The position numbers and the translations under genes were made by a program. Under the pieces are notes generated by a model that saw only the letters and a program-made list of their open reading frames with translations, made no database searches and had not been told where the DNA came from. This document shows positions 35,357-44,050 of a stretch of DNA of 64,000 nucleotides, one piece after another. Position 1 is the stretch's first letter; each line of letters opens with the position of its first letter. The stretch lies in NCBI RefSeq assembly GCF_019308285.1, contig NZ_WWEM01000036.1, forward strand, positions 13,217-77,216. Direction: 5' to 3'. The DNA comes from Flavobacterium quisquiliarum. Its GTDB lineage: Bacteria > Bacteroidota > Bacteroidia > Flavobacteriales > Flavobacteriaceae.

Positions 35357-36140
35357 CATCATTCTTTTAATACCATATTATAATAATTCTAAGGGATTAA
35401 TGAAATCGTTGCAGTCAATTGATCAAGATGAAGAATTGGATATTTTAATTGTTGATGATGGAAGTATAAATAAATTTGAAGAGAATATAGCGACACAAAA
35501 TTTTAAAGCAAAAGGAAAAATCTTTTTTGAATATTTACATGAGAATAAAGGAATTGAAACTGCATTAAATACAGGCTTAAAAATTAGTATTGAAAAAGGA
35601 TATAAATATATTGCAAGATTAGATTGTGGAGATATTTGTCTTGGGAAAAGATTTGCTATTCAGAAAAGATTTTTGGAAGATAATCCAGAAATTAAAATAC
35701 TAGGTTCCAATGTTTTGGCAGTCGACAATAATGATAAGTTTTTGTATTCGATCGATTTACCATTGAACGATAGAGATATAAAAAATAAAATGTATTTTAA
35801 TTCGATGCTGATTCATCCTGCTATCATGTTTTCAACAGAGATTTTAAAAACTGTCGGATTGTATTCTTTAAATTATAAATCAGCTGAAGATTACGCTTTT
35901 TTCTTTGCTATTTCAAAGTCATACAAAATGGCAAATATCAGTGAATATCTCACTCAAATAGAAATCAATGAAAATGGTATTTCATTGCAAAAAAGAAAGC
36001 AGCAAGTAGCATGTAGAATTAAAATTATAAAAGAGAATTTTTATTTTGGTTTTTATCCGATTTATGGACTGATTAGAAATTATATCTTATTGATTCTTCC
36101 TTATCGTTTTATTTTATTTTTAAAAAAGATTAAAAAATGA
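35349..36140 (+). CDS. Glycosyltransferase family 2 (GT-A)
   Basis: 263 aa. LLIPYYNNSKGLMKSLQSIDQDEELDILIVDDGSINKF is the GT2 nucleotide-binding core and RLDCGDIC replaces the usual RxDxDD site. The C-terminus is hydrophobic (YGLIRNYILLILPYRFILFLKKI), suggesting membrane association. It overlaps the upstream polymerase by 8 nt and the downstream one by 4 nt. Confidence 0.88.
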   Translation: MNNIILLIPYYNNSKGLMKSLQSIDQDEELDILIVDDGSINKFEENIATQNFKAKGKIFFEYLHENKGIETALNTGLKISIEKGYKYIARLDCGDICLGKRFAIQKRFLEDNPEIKILGSNVLAVDNNDKFLYSIDLPLNDRDIKNKMYFNSMLIHPAIMFSTEILKTVGLYSLNYKSAEDYAFFFAISKSYKMANISEYLTQIEINENGISLQKRKQQVACRIKIIKENFYFGFYPIYGLIRNYILLILPYRFILFLKKIKK

Positions 36141-37324
36141 AAAGTTTAGTACTGAAGAATTTATATAATTATGTGACTTACTTTATGATTTTAGTGCTTT
36201 TCTTTTCAAAAGCATTGCCTAATGTGGGATTAATTATACTTACAGTTTTATTTTTAATAAATTTTGAAATTGATGCGTTTAAAACTAATTCATACTCAAA
36301 ACATATTTTATTGATTTTATTATTTTATCTGGTAATAAAATCAGCTTTGTATGGTAATTTGTCGTTCGATTTTAGGGTATATAAAGGTTTATTGCTGGCA
36401 TTTTGGATTTCGATTTTGTTGTATAAAATAAAAGATATAAAAACATTAAAATTAATGGTTTTAATAGGTGTTGATACCTGTATTTTAATTTCTTTATTTC
36501 TTATATCAGTATTTTATTTTCAAACAGGAATTTTACCTTTTTCTAATACTGCTGAGGTGAACAAATTATTGCTTTTAGAGCGTCCATATATTGGATTTAT
36601 TGCTGTTCTCGGATTTTTATTATCATTAGAAAAAGCAATAATTAAATCAAAATGGCATAAGCTTTATATTTTTAATTCAGTTGTTTTACTGGCATTTATT
36701 TTATTGATTTCGGCAAGAATTTCAATTATCACAGTTTTTGCAATTGCAGGAGTATATTTTGCATTTTATTTTAAAACAAAATGGTATAGAAAAATTCTTT
36801 ATGCATTGGGATTGTTATTATTGTTTGTGGGCGTAGTTATGTCAAACAAAAATATTGGAGAAAGGTTTTTTATAAAAAGTAATTTAGAAAAGTCATTGCA
36901 AGAAGCCTCTGATTATGAACCCAGAATTGTAATTTGGAATTGTGCTTATACAATGACAAAAAAGGATGATTTTAGTTTATTGACAGGTTTTGATGGTTAT
37001 CAAAAAATAAAAAATAATTTACTTGATTGTTATGCATCAAGTATCGAAAATCAATCAAAAAAAGAATATTTTTTATCAGAAAAGTTTAACACCCATAATC
37101 AGTTCATTGATTTTTATTTAGTTGGAGGAATTATCGCTCTTCTTTTATTTTCAGCATTTTTTGTTTCATTATTTTTAGAATTAAGATTAGATTTTTTTAA
37201 AATTGCAATAGTGATTGCTTTTTTACTTTTTTTTATTGTAGAGAACATATTTTACAGACAATTTGGTTGTTACTTGTTTGGTATATTTACATTAATTTTG
37301 CTCCAGAGAAAAGAAAATGAATAA
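36137..37324 (+). CDS. Second O-antigen ligase/polymerase-like membrane protein
   Basis: 395 aa with about ten membrane helices. The pattern of a large periplasmic loop (about residues 255-325, with EPRIVIWNCAYTMTKKDD and FNTHNQFIDFYLVGG) is that of Wzy/WaaL proteins: R-x3-W and H-N-x-F motifs are visible. The start overlaps the GT2 gene by 4 nt (ATGA). The locus therefore has two members of this superfamily, one perhaps polymerase and the other ligase. Confidence 0.83.
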   Translation: MKSLVLKNLYNYVTYFMILVLFFSKALPNVGLIILTVLFLINFEIDAFKTNSYSKHILLILLFYLVIKSALYGNLSFDFRVYKGLLLAFWISILLYKIKDIKTLKLMVLIGVDTCILISLFLISVFYFQTGILPFSNTAEVNKLLLLERPYIGFIAVLGFLLSLEKAIIKSKWHKLYIFNSVVLLAFILLISARISIITVFAIAGVYFAFYFKTKWYRKILYALGLLLLFVGVVMSNKNIGERFFIKSNLEKSLQEASDYEPRIVIWNCAYTMTKKDDFSLLTGFDGYQKIKNNLLDCYASSIENQSKKEYFLSEKFNTHNQFIDFYLVGGIIALLLFSAFFVSLFLELRLDFFKIAIVIAFLLFFIVENIFYRQFGCYLFGIFTLILLQRKENE

Positions 37325-38441
37325 AATTAAAGTTGTGCATATTCTACATTCAGTAGGAGGGGTTGATGTTTCTTTGAGACAGATACTTCATAATTTAGAC
37401 ACCAAGAATTTTGAGAACATAGTGATTCATGGAGATTCTGATACTGAAAATGAATTTGTAGATAAAGATGCTAAACCAATAGGTTATTATAGACTTCCTA
37501 TATATCGAGAAATATCTGTTAGATATGATTTGGCAGCAATTTTAAAAGCGTGGAAAATTATTCGTAAAGAGAAACCAGATTTAATCCATTCACATAGTAC
37601 AAAAGGTGGTGTTATTGGAAGGGTAGTTGGTTTTTTAACAGGAACAAAAGTTTTGCATACACCCCAAGCATTTTCTTTTTTAAGCGCAGAAAGTAAGTCT
37701 AAAAGATCATTTTTCTTGAAAATTGAAAAAATACTTTCTAAAGGAAAAACAGTGTTACTAGCTTCTTCTCAATCTGAACTAAATAGGGCAGTAAATGAGG
37801 TTGGTTTTCCAAAGTCAAAAACAGATCTTTTTAATAATGCCATAGAACCAATAGAAAAGATTTACGATTTATCTATACCCAAAACATGGCCCGATCAATA
37901 TTTATGCACGGTAGGAAGACCATGTTACCAAAAAAACATTGAAGAATTAATAGAAGTTTTATATGAACTTAATAAAATTGTTGATGTACATTTGGTAATT
38001 TTAGGATTAGGACATCATGCTGATCATATTAGGCAAGTTGAAGATTTAATAGAAAAACTCAATTTAAAAAATAAAGTAACATTATTAAATTGGACAACAA
38101 GAGAAGATGTTTTAAATATTATAAGTAAATCAAAAATATATCTTTCAACAGCCAGATACGAAGGGCTTCCTTATTCAGTTATAGAAAGTTTAGCATTATC
38201 AATTCCAAGCATAGTTTCTGATTGTGATGGAAATAGAGATTTGATTGTAAATGATTATAACGGTTATTGTATTAAAGAAAACAATATTGTAGAGTTTAGT
38301 AAAAAAATAAATGTTTTGATTCAAGATAAAGAACTATACAATGAGTTTTCGAAAAATGCAAAAGAAACATTTGAAAAGAATCATAATATTTATAAAAAAA
38401 TAAAGGATCTAGAATCTATTTATAGAGAGCAATTAACATAA
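37317..38441 (+). CDS. Glycosyltransferase family 4 (GT-B)
   Basis: 374 aa. KVVHILHSVGGVDVSLRQIL is the N-terminal GT-B half. The donor-binding half has CTVGRPCYQKNIEELIEVL and STARYEGLPYSVIESLALSIPSIVSDCDGNRDLI, with the E-x7-E type motif of GT4. It likely extends the repeat unit on the cytoplasmic face. The start overlaps the upstream polymerase by 8 nt. Confidence 0.92.
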   Translation: MNKIKVVHILHSVGGVDVSLRQILHNLDTKNFENIVIHGDSDTENEFVDKDAKPIGYYRLPIYREISVRYDLAAILKAWKIIRKEKPDLIHSHSTKGGVIGRVVGFLTGTKVLHTPQAFSFLSAESKSKRSFFLKIEKILSKGKTVLLASSQSELNRAVNEVGFPKSKTDLFNNAIEPIEKIYDLSIPKTWPDQYLCTVGRPCYQKNIEELIEVLYELNKIVDVHLVILGLGHHADHIRQVEDLIEKLNLKNKVTLLNWTTREDVLNIISKSKIYLSTARYEGLPYSVIESLALSIPSIVSDCDGNRDLIVNDYNGYCIKENNIVEFSKKINVLIQDKELYNEFSKNAKETFEKNHNIYKKIKDLESIYREQLT

Positions 38442-38442
38442 C

Positions 38443-39426
38443 ATGAAAAGAATACTTATTACTGGAGCTGCAGGATTTTTAGGATCACATTTATGTGACA
38501 GATTTATCAAAGAAGGATATTTTGTTATTGGGATGGATAATCTAATTACAGGAGATCTTAAAAATATTGAGCATTTATTCAAACTGGAAAACTTCGAATT
38601 CTATCATCATGATATTACGAAGTTTGTTCATATTCCTGGCGATTTAGATTATATCTTGCATTTTGCATCGCCAGCAAGTCCGATTGATTATTTAAAAATT
38701 CCAATTCAGACTCTTAAAGTAGGTTCCTTAGGAACACACAATTTGTTAGGATTGGCAAGAGTTAAGAATGCTAGAATTTTAATCGCTTCAACTTCTGAAG
38801 TTTATGGAGATCCTTTGGTACACCCGCAAACGGAAGAATATTACGGAAACGTAAATACAATTGGACCGCGTGGAGTTTATGATGAAGCAAAACGTTTTCA
38901 AGAATCAATAACAATGGCTTATCACACCTTTCATGGTGTAGAAACCAGAATCGTTCGTATTTTTAATACTTATGGCCCAAGAATGCGACTTAATGACGGA
39001 CGTGTAATTCCTGCTTTTATTGGCCAGGCTTTGCGTGGAGAAGATTTAACCATTTTTGGAGACGGAATGCAGACACGTTCGTTCTGTTATGTTGACGACC
39101 AAGTTGAAGGTATTTTCAGATTACTGCATTCTGATTATGTCTATCCGGTAAATATTGGAAATCCAGACGAAATCACAATCAAAGATTTTGCAGAGGAAAT
39201 CATCAAACTGACAGGAACAAATCAAAAAGTAGTATATCATCCATTGCCAGTAAACGATCCATTACAGCGTCAGCCAGATACAACTAAAGCAAAAGAATTG
39301 TTAGGTTGGGAAGCTAAAGTTAGCCGTGCTGAAGGAATGAAAATTACGTATGAATATTTTAAATCGTTGTCTCCTGAAGAATTGGCAAAAGAAGAACACA
39401 AAGATTTTTCTAGTTATATAAAATGA
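38443..39426 (+). CDS. uxs: UDP-glucuronate decarboxylase (UDP-xylose synthase), SDR family
   Basis: 327 aa. The NAD-binding GAAGFLGSHL motif at the N-terminus, STSEVYGDPLVHPQTEEYYGNVNTIGPRGVYDEAKR (catalytic Tyr-x3-Lys) and RIFNTYGPRMRLNDGRV match UXS-type enzymes that convert UDP-glucuronate to UDP-xylose. It probably supplies xylose to the surface glycan. It is the last gene of the plus-strand block and is followed by a terminator. A related 4-epimerase function cannot be excluded from sequence alone. Confidence 0.9.
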   Translation: MKRILITGAAGFLGSHLCDRFIKEGYFVIGMDNLITGDLKNIEHLFKLENFEFYHHDITKFVHIPGDLDYILHFASPASPIDYLKIPIQTLKVGSLGTHNLLGLARVKNARILIASTSEVYGDPLVHPQTEEYYGNVNTIGPRGVYDEAKRFQESITMAYHTFHGVETRIVRIFNTYGPRMRLNDGRVIPAFIGQALRGEDLTIFGDGMQTRSFCYVDDQVEGIFRLLHSDYVYPVNIGNPDEITIKDFAEEIIKLTGTNQKVVYHPLPVNDPLQRQPDTTKAKELLGWEAKVSRAEGMKITYEYFKSLSPEELAKEEHKDFSSYIK

Positions 39427-39430
39427 TAAA

Positions 39431-39460
39431 AAAAGGGAAACATTTTGTGTTTCCCTTTTT
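39431..39460. terminator. Bidirectional terminator of the glycan operons
   Basis: AAAAGGGAAACA (39431-39442) pairs with TGTTTCCCTTTT (39448-39459), with A and T runs. It separates the plus-strand operon from the convergent minus-strand genes. Confidence 0.88.
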
Positions 39461-39475
39461 TATAGAACAGTCCGC

Positions 39476-40663
39476 TTAAAAAGCATTACTTTCAATTAAA
39501 TTTTTCATTTGCTGGTCAAGATTAAAATTACTTTTAGCATGTTGAAATATAATTTGTTTCATATTCTGAATTTCATTTTTGCCAGTTTCAGAAATCTTTG
39601 TTAAGGCATCGTTTAAACCTTTAAAATCTTCAACAGGCACGACCCAGCCTAGATTATTTTCTTCTACAATAGTTTCTCCTTCACCACCTCCAAAATATAG
39701 AACTGGAAAGCCTAAAGCACTATATTCGAATATTTTTGAAGGAACAGATCCATAGATTCTTGTTTTTAAAGGAACTAAAGCAATATCTAAATTTTGTAGA
39801 GTTTCATGTAAGACGTTTCGTTCTAACATTCCATGAAAGATAATTTTCTTAATTGGATTCTGATTTAGATAATTTAAAATTTCTGTTTTTTCGGCACCAT
39901 CTCCAAAAATGTGAAGTTCTATGTTTAAATTTTTCAGATCTAATTTCTGAATAAGTTCAAAAACACCCTGTGCAACTCCTAGTAAGCCGGCATAAAACAA
40001 TTTAATAGGTTCATTTGAATCGATTTTTTTTTCTAATCTATTTTCGACAAAATGATCAGGATAATTTCGATATAAAAAACATTTCTTTTCTGGAAAAATA
40101 GAATGAATATGCTCAATGATTTCGTTGGACTGCCCAAAAATATGAGTTGCCTTTTTATATATAAATCGTTCTATAAAAAGTAGAAATTTATGTGAAAGAC
40201 TATTTTTCTTTAATACTTGAAGTTCTATCGCTGCTGTTGGCCAAAGGTCGGAAACATTCAAAATTATTCTTCTTCTTTTTATCCAAAGGGCCAAAACAGA
40301 TACAAAAGAAAGCAATAGAGGCGGAGACTGCACAATTACTTTTTTAGGTATTTTGGCAAATAATAAATAGAAAAATAAAGTTGTAGAAAAAGATAAAGTA
40401 GAAACAATTCTTTTAAAAATATTAGAACTATTACTCGGATAAATCCAAAGGCGTTTTAAAGTAATATTTTGGTTTTTTTCGGTTATAGAAAATTTACCTT
40501 TATATTCTGGAAAAAGTTCGCCTTTAGGATAATTAGGAAGTGGCGAAATAACAGAAACATTATATCCGTTTTGGTCTAATTTTAAAGCCAGTTGTTCAAT
40601 TCTATTGGCTGCTGCACCTTTTTCAGGGGGATAGTAATTGGATATAATTAGAATATCATTCAT
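39476..40663 (-). CDS. Glycosyltransferase family 4, WbuB-like
   Basis: 395 aa. The N-terminal ISNYYPPEKGAAANRIEQLALKLDQNGYNVSVISPLPNYPKG, LNVSDLWPTAAIEL and later RNYPDHF match the WbuB-like GT4 enzymes that transfer N-acetyl-fucosamine-type sugars in O-antigen. The C-terminal donor site is VPSKIFEYSALGFPVLYFGGGEGETIVEEN. Its start shares one base with the stop codon of the upstream 2-epimerase gene, so the two are coupled. The pair runs against the main operon. Confidence 0.9.
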   Translation of the reverse strand: MNDILIISNYYPPEKGAAANRIEQLALKLDQNGYNVSVISPLPNYPKGELFPEYKGKFSITEKNQNITLKRLWIYPSNSSNIFKRIVSTLSFSTTLFFYLLFAKIPKKVIVQSPPLLLSFVSVLALWIKRRRIILNVSDLWPTAAIELQVLKKNSLSHKFLLFIERFIYKKATHIFGQSNEIIEHIHSIFPEKKCFLYRNYPDHFVENRLEKKIDSNEPIKLFYAGLLGVAQGVFELIQKLDLKNLNIELHIFGDGAEKTEILNYLNQNPIKKIIFHGMLERNVLHETLQNLDIALVPLKTRIYGSVPSKIFEYSALGFPVLYFGGGEGETIVEENNLGWVVPVEDFKGLNDALTKISETGKNEIQNMKQIIFQHAKSNFNLDQQMKNLIESNAF

Positions 40664-41748
40664 TATTTATCCAATAAAATTGAAACAATTCGTTCAGATG
40701 CATTTCCATCCCATAATTCAGGAATACCACTTTTCTTCGGTTCATTTTCTAAAAATGAAGTAAAGACATTTTTTAAATTTTCTAAAGAAGTTCCAACTAT
40801 GGTGTTTGATCCAATTGTTTCTGTTTCTGGACGCTCTGTGTTGTCTCGCATTGTAAAACAAGGAATTCCCAGAACTGTTGTTTCTTCCGAAATACCACCG
40901 CTATCAGTAATAACGGCAAAACTATTTTTGATTAAATACATGAAATTAAGATAACCTTGTGGCAACACAAAAACGATATTTTTGAATTCAATTTTGTTTT
41001 CACTTAAAATAGCTTGAGTTCTTGGATGAATTGGGAAAATTATTTTTTTGTCATTAACCAGTAAATCAATTCCATGGAGTAAATTAATTAGAGATGAAAC
41101 TTCATCAACATTTGCAGGACGATGTAAAGTCAAAATAATATAATTTTTCTCTTTTAATTGCAGCTCGTTCCAAAAATCTGGGGGTATGATTCTATTTATA
41201 TTTTGATACAAAGTATCGATCATAACATTTCCAACAAAATGTATATTTTCTGGATTTGAACCTAGTTTCAATAAATTTTCAGAAGCAGATGTTGAGGTTG
41301 TAAAAAAGTAGTCTGTTATACTGTCTGTCAACATTCTATTGATTTCTTCGGGCATTGTTAAATCTCCAGAACGTATTCCTGCTTCAACATGTGCCACTTT
41401 TGTATTGCACTTTTTCGCGACAATTGAGCAGGCCATTGTTGAGTTGACATCGCCAACAACCAAAACCAAATCGCATGGATTTTGAAGTAATTCTTTTTCA
41501 AAAGCAATCATAATCGCAGCGGTCTGTTCTGCTTGTGAACCGCTTTTTACTTCAAGATTAATATCGGGATGAGGAATATTTAATTCTTCAAAAAAAGTAT
41601 CGCTTAGATTTTTATCATAATGCTGACCTGTATGCACCAAACGAAACGAAATATCAAAACCTTCATTTTGCTTGTTTTTTATTGCATTAATAATAGGTGC
41701 TATTTTTATGAAATTAGGTCTTGCACCAGCAATTATGGTAATTTTCAT
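40663..41748 (-). CDS. wecB: UDP-N-acetylglucosamine 2-epimerase (non-hydrolysing)
   Basis: 361 aa. ITIIAGARPNFIKIAPIINAI, VVGDVNSTMACSIVAKK, HVEAGIRSGDLTMPEEINRMLTD and AVITDSGGISEETTVLGIPCFTMRDNTERPET are the family motifs. The enzyme makes UDP-ManNAc (or converts a related FucNAc-type sugar nucleotide), which would feed the neighbouring WbuB-like transferase. The fit to FnlC-type versus WecB-type cannot be settled by eye. A perfect TACTTTTG box lies 34 bp upstream. Confidence 0.9.
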   Translation of the reverse strand: MKITIIAGARPNFIKIAPIINAIKNKQNEGFDISFRLVHTGQHYDKNLSDTFFEELNIPHPDINLEVKSGSQAEQTAAIMIAFEKELLQNPCDLVLVVGDVNSTMACSIVAKKCNTKVAHVEAGIRSGDLTMPEEINRMLTDSITDYFFTTSTSASENLLKLGSNPENIHFVGNVMIDTLYQNINRIIPPDFWNELQLKEKNYIILTLHRPANVDEVSSLINLLHGIDLLVNDKKIIFPIHPRTQAILSENKIEFKNIVFVLPQGYLNFMYLIKNSFAVITDSGGISEETTVLGIPCFTMRDNTERPETETIGSNTIVGTSLENLKNVFTSFLENEPKKSGIPELWDGNASERIVSILLDK

Positions 41749-41782
41749 AGGGCGATCAAATTCTTTGTAAAATTTCTTTCCG

Positions 41783-41790
41783 CAAAAGTA
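41783..41790 (-). promoter_or_regulatory. wecB -7 box
   Basis: The minus strand reads TACTTTTG, a perfect match, 34 bp upstream of the ATG. Confidence 0.65.
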
Positions 41791-41856
41791 AAGTTTAAAT
41801 TGGAATCTGAATCGTTTGTGCTATTTTCTTCATTGTAATTTTAAATATAATTTTGC

Positions 41857-42384
41857 TTATTTTTTATATTCAATCTTCACTCTTTCAGCTTCATTTTCTT
41901 TCTTTTCTGTCAATTCATCTAAATAAGAAAATACCAATTCAATATTTTTATCATGATTTTCTAGCTTTTTCTGAATCTGTAGAATATCAACTTTGATTTC
42001 TGTTGTATCCAAAAGCATTTGTCTCACTTTCGTGAAAATCCTCATAATTTGAATATTGGTTTGAATTGCTTTGGCACTTTTTAGTATACTAGATAACATC
42101 ATGACGCCGTGTTCAGTAAAAGCCATTGGTGCATATCTTAAACCAATCCTGTCAGAATTGGAGGTCACAAATTGTGACCTCCAATTTTCAAATTCTGTTT
42201 TATCTAGTTCAAACATAAAATCTTCGGGAAATCTAGATAAATTTCTTTTTACTGATTGTTTAAGTACTTTGGTTTCTATTCCATACAACAAAGCCAAATC
42301 ACGATCCAACATCACTTTTTGGCCACGGATAAAATATATTTTATTAGAAATTGTTTCTTCAGAAAGTAAAGAGTTGTCGTCCAT
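41857..42384 (-). CDS. ORF6N domain protein
   Basis: 175 aa. The N-terminal ORF6N domain (about residues 10-100) begins NKIYFIRGQKVMLDRDLALLYGIETKVLKQSVKRN and runs to YAPMAFTEHGVMMLSS. ORF6N is a DNA-binding-type domain frequent in phage and mobile DNA, and widespread in Bacteroidota chromosomes. The C-terminus is a coiled coil rich in Glu and Lys (residues 120-175). Its coding DNA contains a perfect 31-bp palindrome (42156-42186). It has its own promoter box and no phage genes nearby. Confidence 0.88.
   Translation of the reverse strand: MDDNSLLSEETISNKIYFIRGQKVMLDRDLALLYGIETKVLKQSVKRNLSRFPEDFMFELDKTEFENWRSQFVTSNSDRIGLRYAPMAFTEHGVMMLSSILKSAKAIQTNIQIMRIFTKVRQMLLDTTEIKVDILQIQKKLENHDKNIELVFSYLDELTEKKENEAERVKIEYKK
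42156..42186. repeat. Perfect palindrome inside the ORF6N gene
   Basis: Fifteen-base arms AATTGGAGGTCACAA and TTGTGACCTCCAATT surround a single A. The palindrome encodes NWRSQFVTSN on the ORF6N frame. It is the longest perfect one-base-centre palindrome I found within a coding sequence here. Confidence 0.9.
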
Positions 42385-42403
42385 AAGTTTTTATTTAAAA
42401 AAA

Positions 42404-42411
42404 CAAATGTA
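42404..42411 (-). promoter_or_regulatory. ORF6N gene -7 box
   Basis: The minus strand reads TACATTTG, a perfect TAnnTTTG box 19 bp upstream of the ORF6N ATG, just beyond the stop of the CapK-like gene. Confidence 0.65.
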
Positions 42412-42425
42412 AGATTTTATTTATT

Positions 42426-43736
42426 TTACAGATAAGATTTAAATTGTTTTAGCTTTCCTCGATTGGTTCTTTCTAAAACAGTTTTTCTTGTGAATGTGAA
42501 GTTTAAATTGGGTTCCAAATACAAATCGATGGCTTCTTTTATTTTTTGAATTTGTTCTGAAACTAATTCTTTTTCAGATATATATTCAATTTCAAAAGTA
42601 TCAATTTTGGTTTGTTTGATGATAAATTCTTTTACATTTCCATCGTCTTCAATTATGCTTTTGGTCACATAATAAAAAGTCAAACCGGGTGATTTTTTCC
42701 CGCTTGGCAAAATAGCAACATCATTTGTTCTACCAATGAGTTTTTTTAGAATTGGTTTTTGTGGTGTACTTTTTTCATCCAAAATTCCGATGTCGCCAAT
42801 TTCATATCGGATAAAAGGATTTGCTTTGTTGAAGAGTGAAGTAATCACAATTTTGCCTTCTGTTCCATGTGGAACAGGATTATTGTTTTCGTCTAAAATT
42901 TCTAGAAACAGCGTTTCAGCATTTACCTGCCATTCTCTTTGCGGATTTTCAAAAGCAATCAAATCAAGTTCAGAAGCTCCATATTCACTAATAATCGGAA
43001 TGCCAAATTGTTTTTCTAACAGTTTTTTATCTGTTTCAAAAAGCATTTCCGATGTAACAAAACAAGCTTTTAAAGTCGGACAGATTTCTTTTAAAATGAT
43101 GTTTTTTTGTTCTAAAAATTTAGCAAATAAAACAATCGAACTTGTATAACCGTTGATATAATCGAATTTTTTAGTTTTGAATTTTTTTAGAAATTTTTCC
43201 AAAATATCATCTGATAAATCGAAAACAGGAAAACGAAAACGATGCGTTAGGAAATCTTTGAAACGTTCTTTTTGATATCCAATAAAATCCATTGGAATTC
43301 CATAAAAACGCGCCTGATACGAATGATTAAAGTCAATTCCGAACCAGCCAAAACGCATAATATTTGATGCCCAGGTTAAAGCGTGTGAATACTTATCTTT
43401 AGCAAAAATAAAAGGAGTTCCGCTTGATCCAGAAGTTTTGTTGAGGTAAATATTTTTTTTAGAATAACCTTTTGAAAGTCTTTCCTCGAGTGGTTTTTGT
43501 AGATTTTGCTTATTTAAAATCGGAAGATTTTCCCAACTTTCAGCAGTTGTATTTCCAGCTAATTCGGCATAAAAAGAATTGTTTTTAAAATGAAAATCAA
43601 CAATTTCTTTCTTTTTATTTTCAAGAAATGAAATATATTCTTCTTCAGAAAAATGAACAATTTTATCCAATTCGGCTTTGGCTTTCTTTATCGGAAAACC
43701 ATTTAATTTGAGGGAAAGATCAAAAAGACGAATCAT
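42426..43736 (-). CDS. CapK/phenylacetate-CoA ligase-like adenylate-forming protein
   Basis: 436 aa. LNKTSGSSGTPFIFAKDKYSH (about residue 97) is the ATP-binding loop of the ANL superfamily; SEYGASELDLIAFENPQREWQVNAETLFLEIL and RYEIGDIGILDE follow. It matches CapK/PaaK-like proteins found in capsule and O-antigen loci. The family is linked to acyl or aminoacyl activation; the substrate here is unknown. Its ATG overlaps the higA stop codon by one base, so translation depends on the toxin-antitoxin transcript. Confidence 0.87.
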   Translation of the reverse strand: MIRLFDLSLKLNGFPIKKAKAELDKIVHFSEEEYISFLENKKKEIVDFHFKNNSFYAELAGNTTAESWENLPILNKQNLQKPLEERLSKGYSKKNIYLNKTSGSSGTPFIFAKDKYSHALTWASNIMRFGWFGIDFNHSYQARFYGIPMDFIGYQKERFKDFLTHRFRFPVFDLSDDILEKFLKKFKTKKFDYINGYTSSIVLFAKFLEQKNIILKEICPTLKACFVTSEMLFETDKKLLEKQFGIPIISEYGASELDLIAFENPQREWQVNAETLFLEILDENNNPVPHGTEGKIVITSLFNKANPFIRYEIGDIGILDEKSTPQKPILKKLIGRTNDVAILPSGKKSPGLTFYYVTKSIIEDDGNVKEFIIKQTKIDTFEIEYISEKELVSEQIQKIKEAIDLYLEPNLNFTFTRKTVLERTNRGKLKQFKSYL

Positions 43737-44038
43737 TAAACTGCTTCTTTTAAGTCGTAACGTTTAATTGATTTAAGTTCTTGACTTTTATTCAATTCTT
43801 CTTCTTCAATATCAAAATCGTCTTGAAGTCCAAGCCAAAATTTAGCAGAATTTCCAAAATACTGACTTAATCGCAAAGCAGTATCAGCAGTTATTCTGCG
43901 ATTTCCTTTTATGATTTCAGAAATTCTTGTTTGCGGAATTTTTAAATCTTTAGATAAACGGTAAGGTGTAATATTTAGAGGAATTAAAAATTCTTCTGAT
44001 AAAATTTCGCCAGGGTGTATATTTTTTAATTTTTCCAT
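43736..44038 (-). CDS. higA: HigA family antitoxin
   Basis: 100 aa. The Cro-like helix-turn-helix is clear: IHPGEILSEEFLIPLNITPYRLSKDLKIPQTRISEIIKGNRRITADTALRLSQYFGNSAKFWLGLQ. This is the HigA/VapI addiction-module antitoxin pattern. It follows higB by 12 bp and is coupled by a one-base stop/start overlap to the CapK-like gene. It should repress its own operon. Confidence 0.93.
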   Translation of the reverse strand: MEKLKNIHPGEILSEEFLIPLNITPYRLSKDLKIPQTRISEIIKGNRRITADTALRLSQYFGNSAKFWLGLQDDFDIEEEELNKSQELKSIKRYDLKEAV

Positions 44039-44050
44039 TTTTTATTCATT

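Noticed and set aside
39476..41748. Complete sialic acid or ManNAc pathway
   Set aside because: Only the 2-epimerase is present; no synthase, dehydrogenase or CMP-transferase genes are in the window.
41857..42384. ORF6N gene as sign of a prophage
   Set aside because: ORF6N proteins are common in Bacteroidota chromosomes, and no phage structural genes are present within the window.
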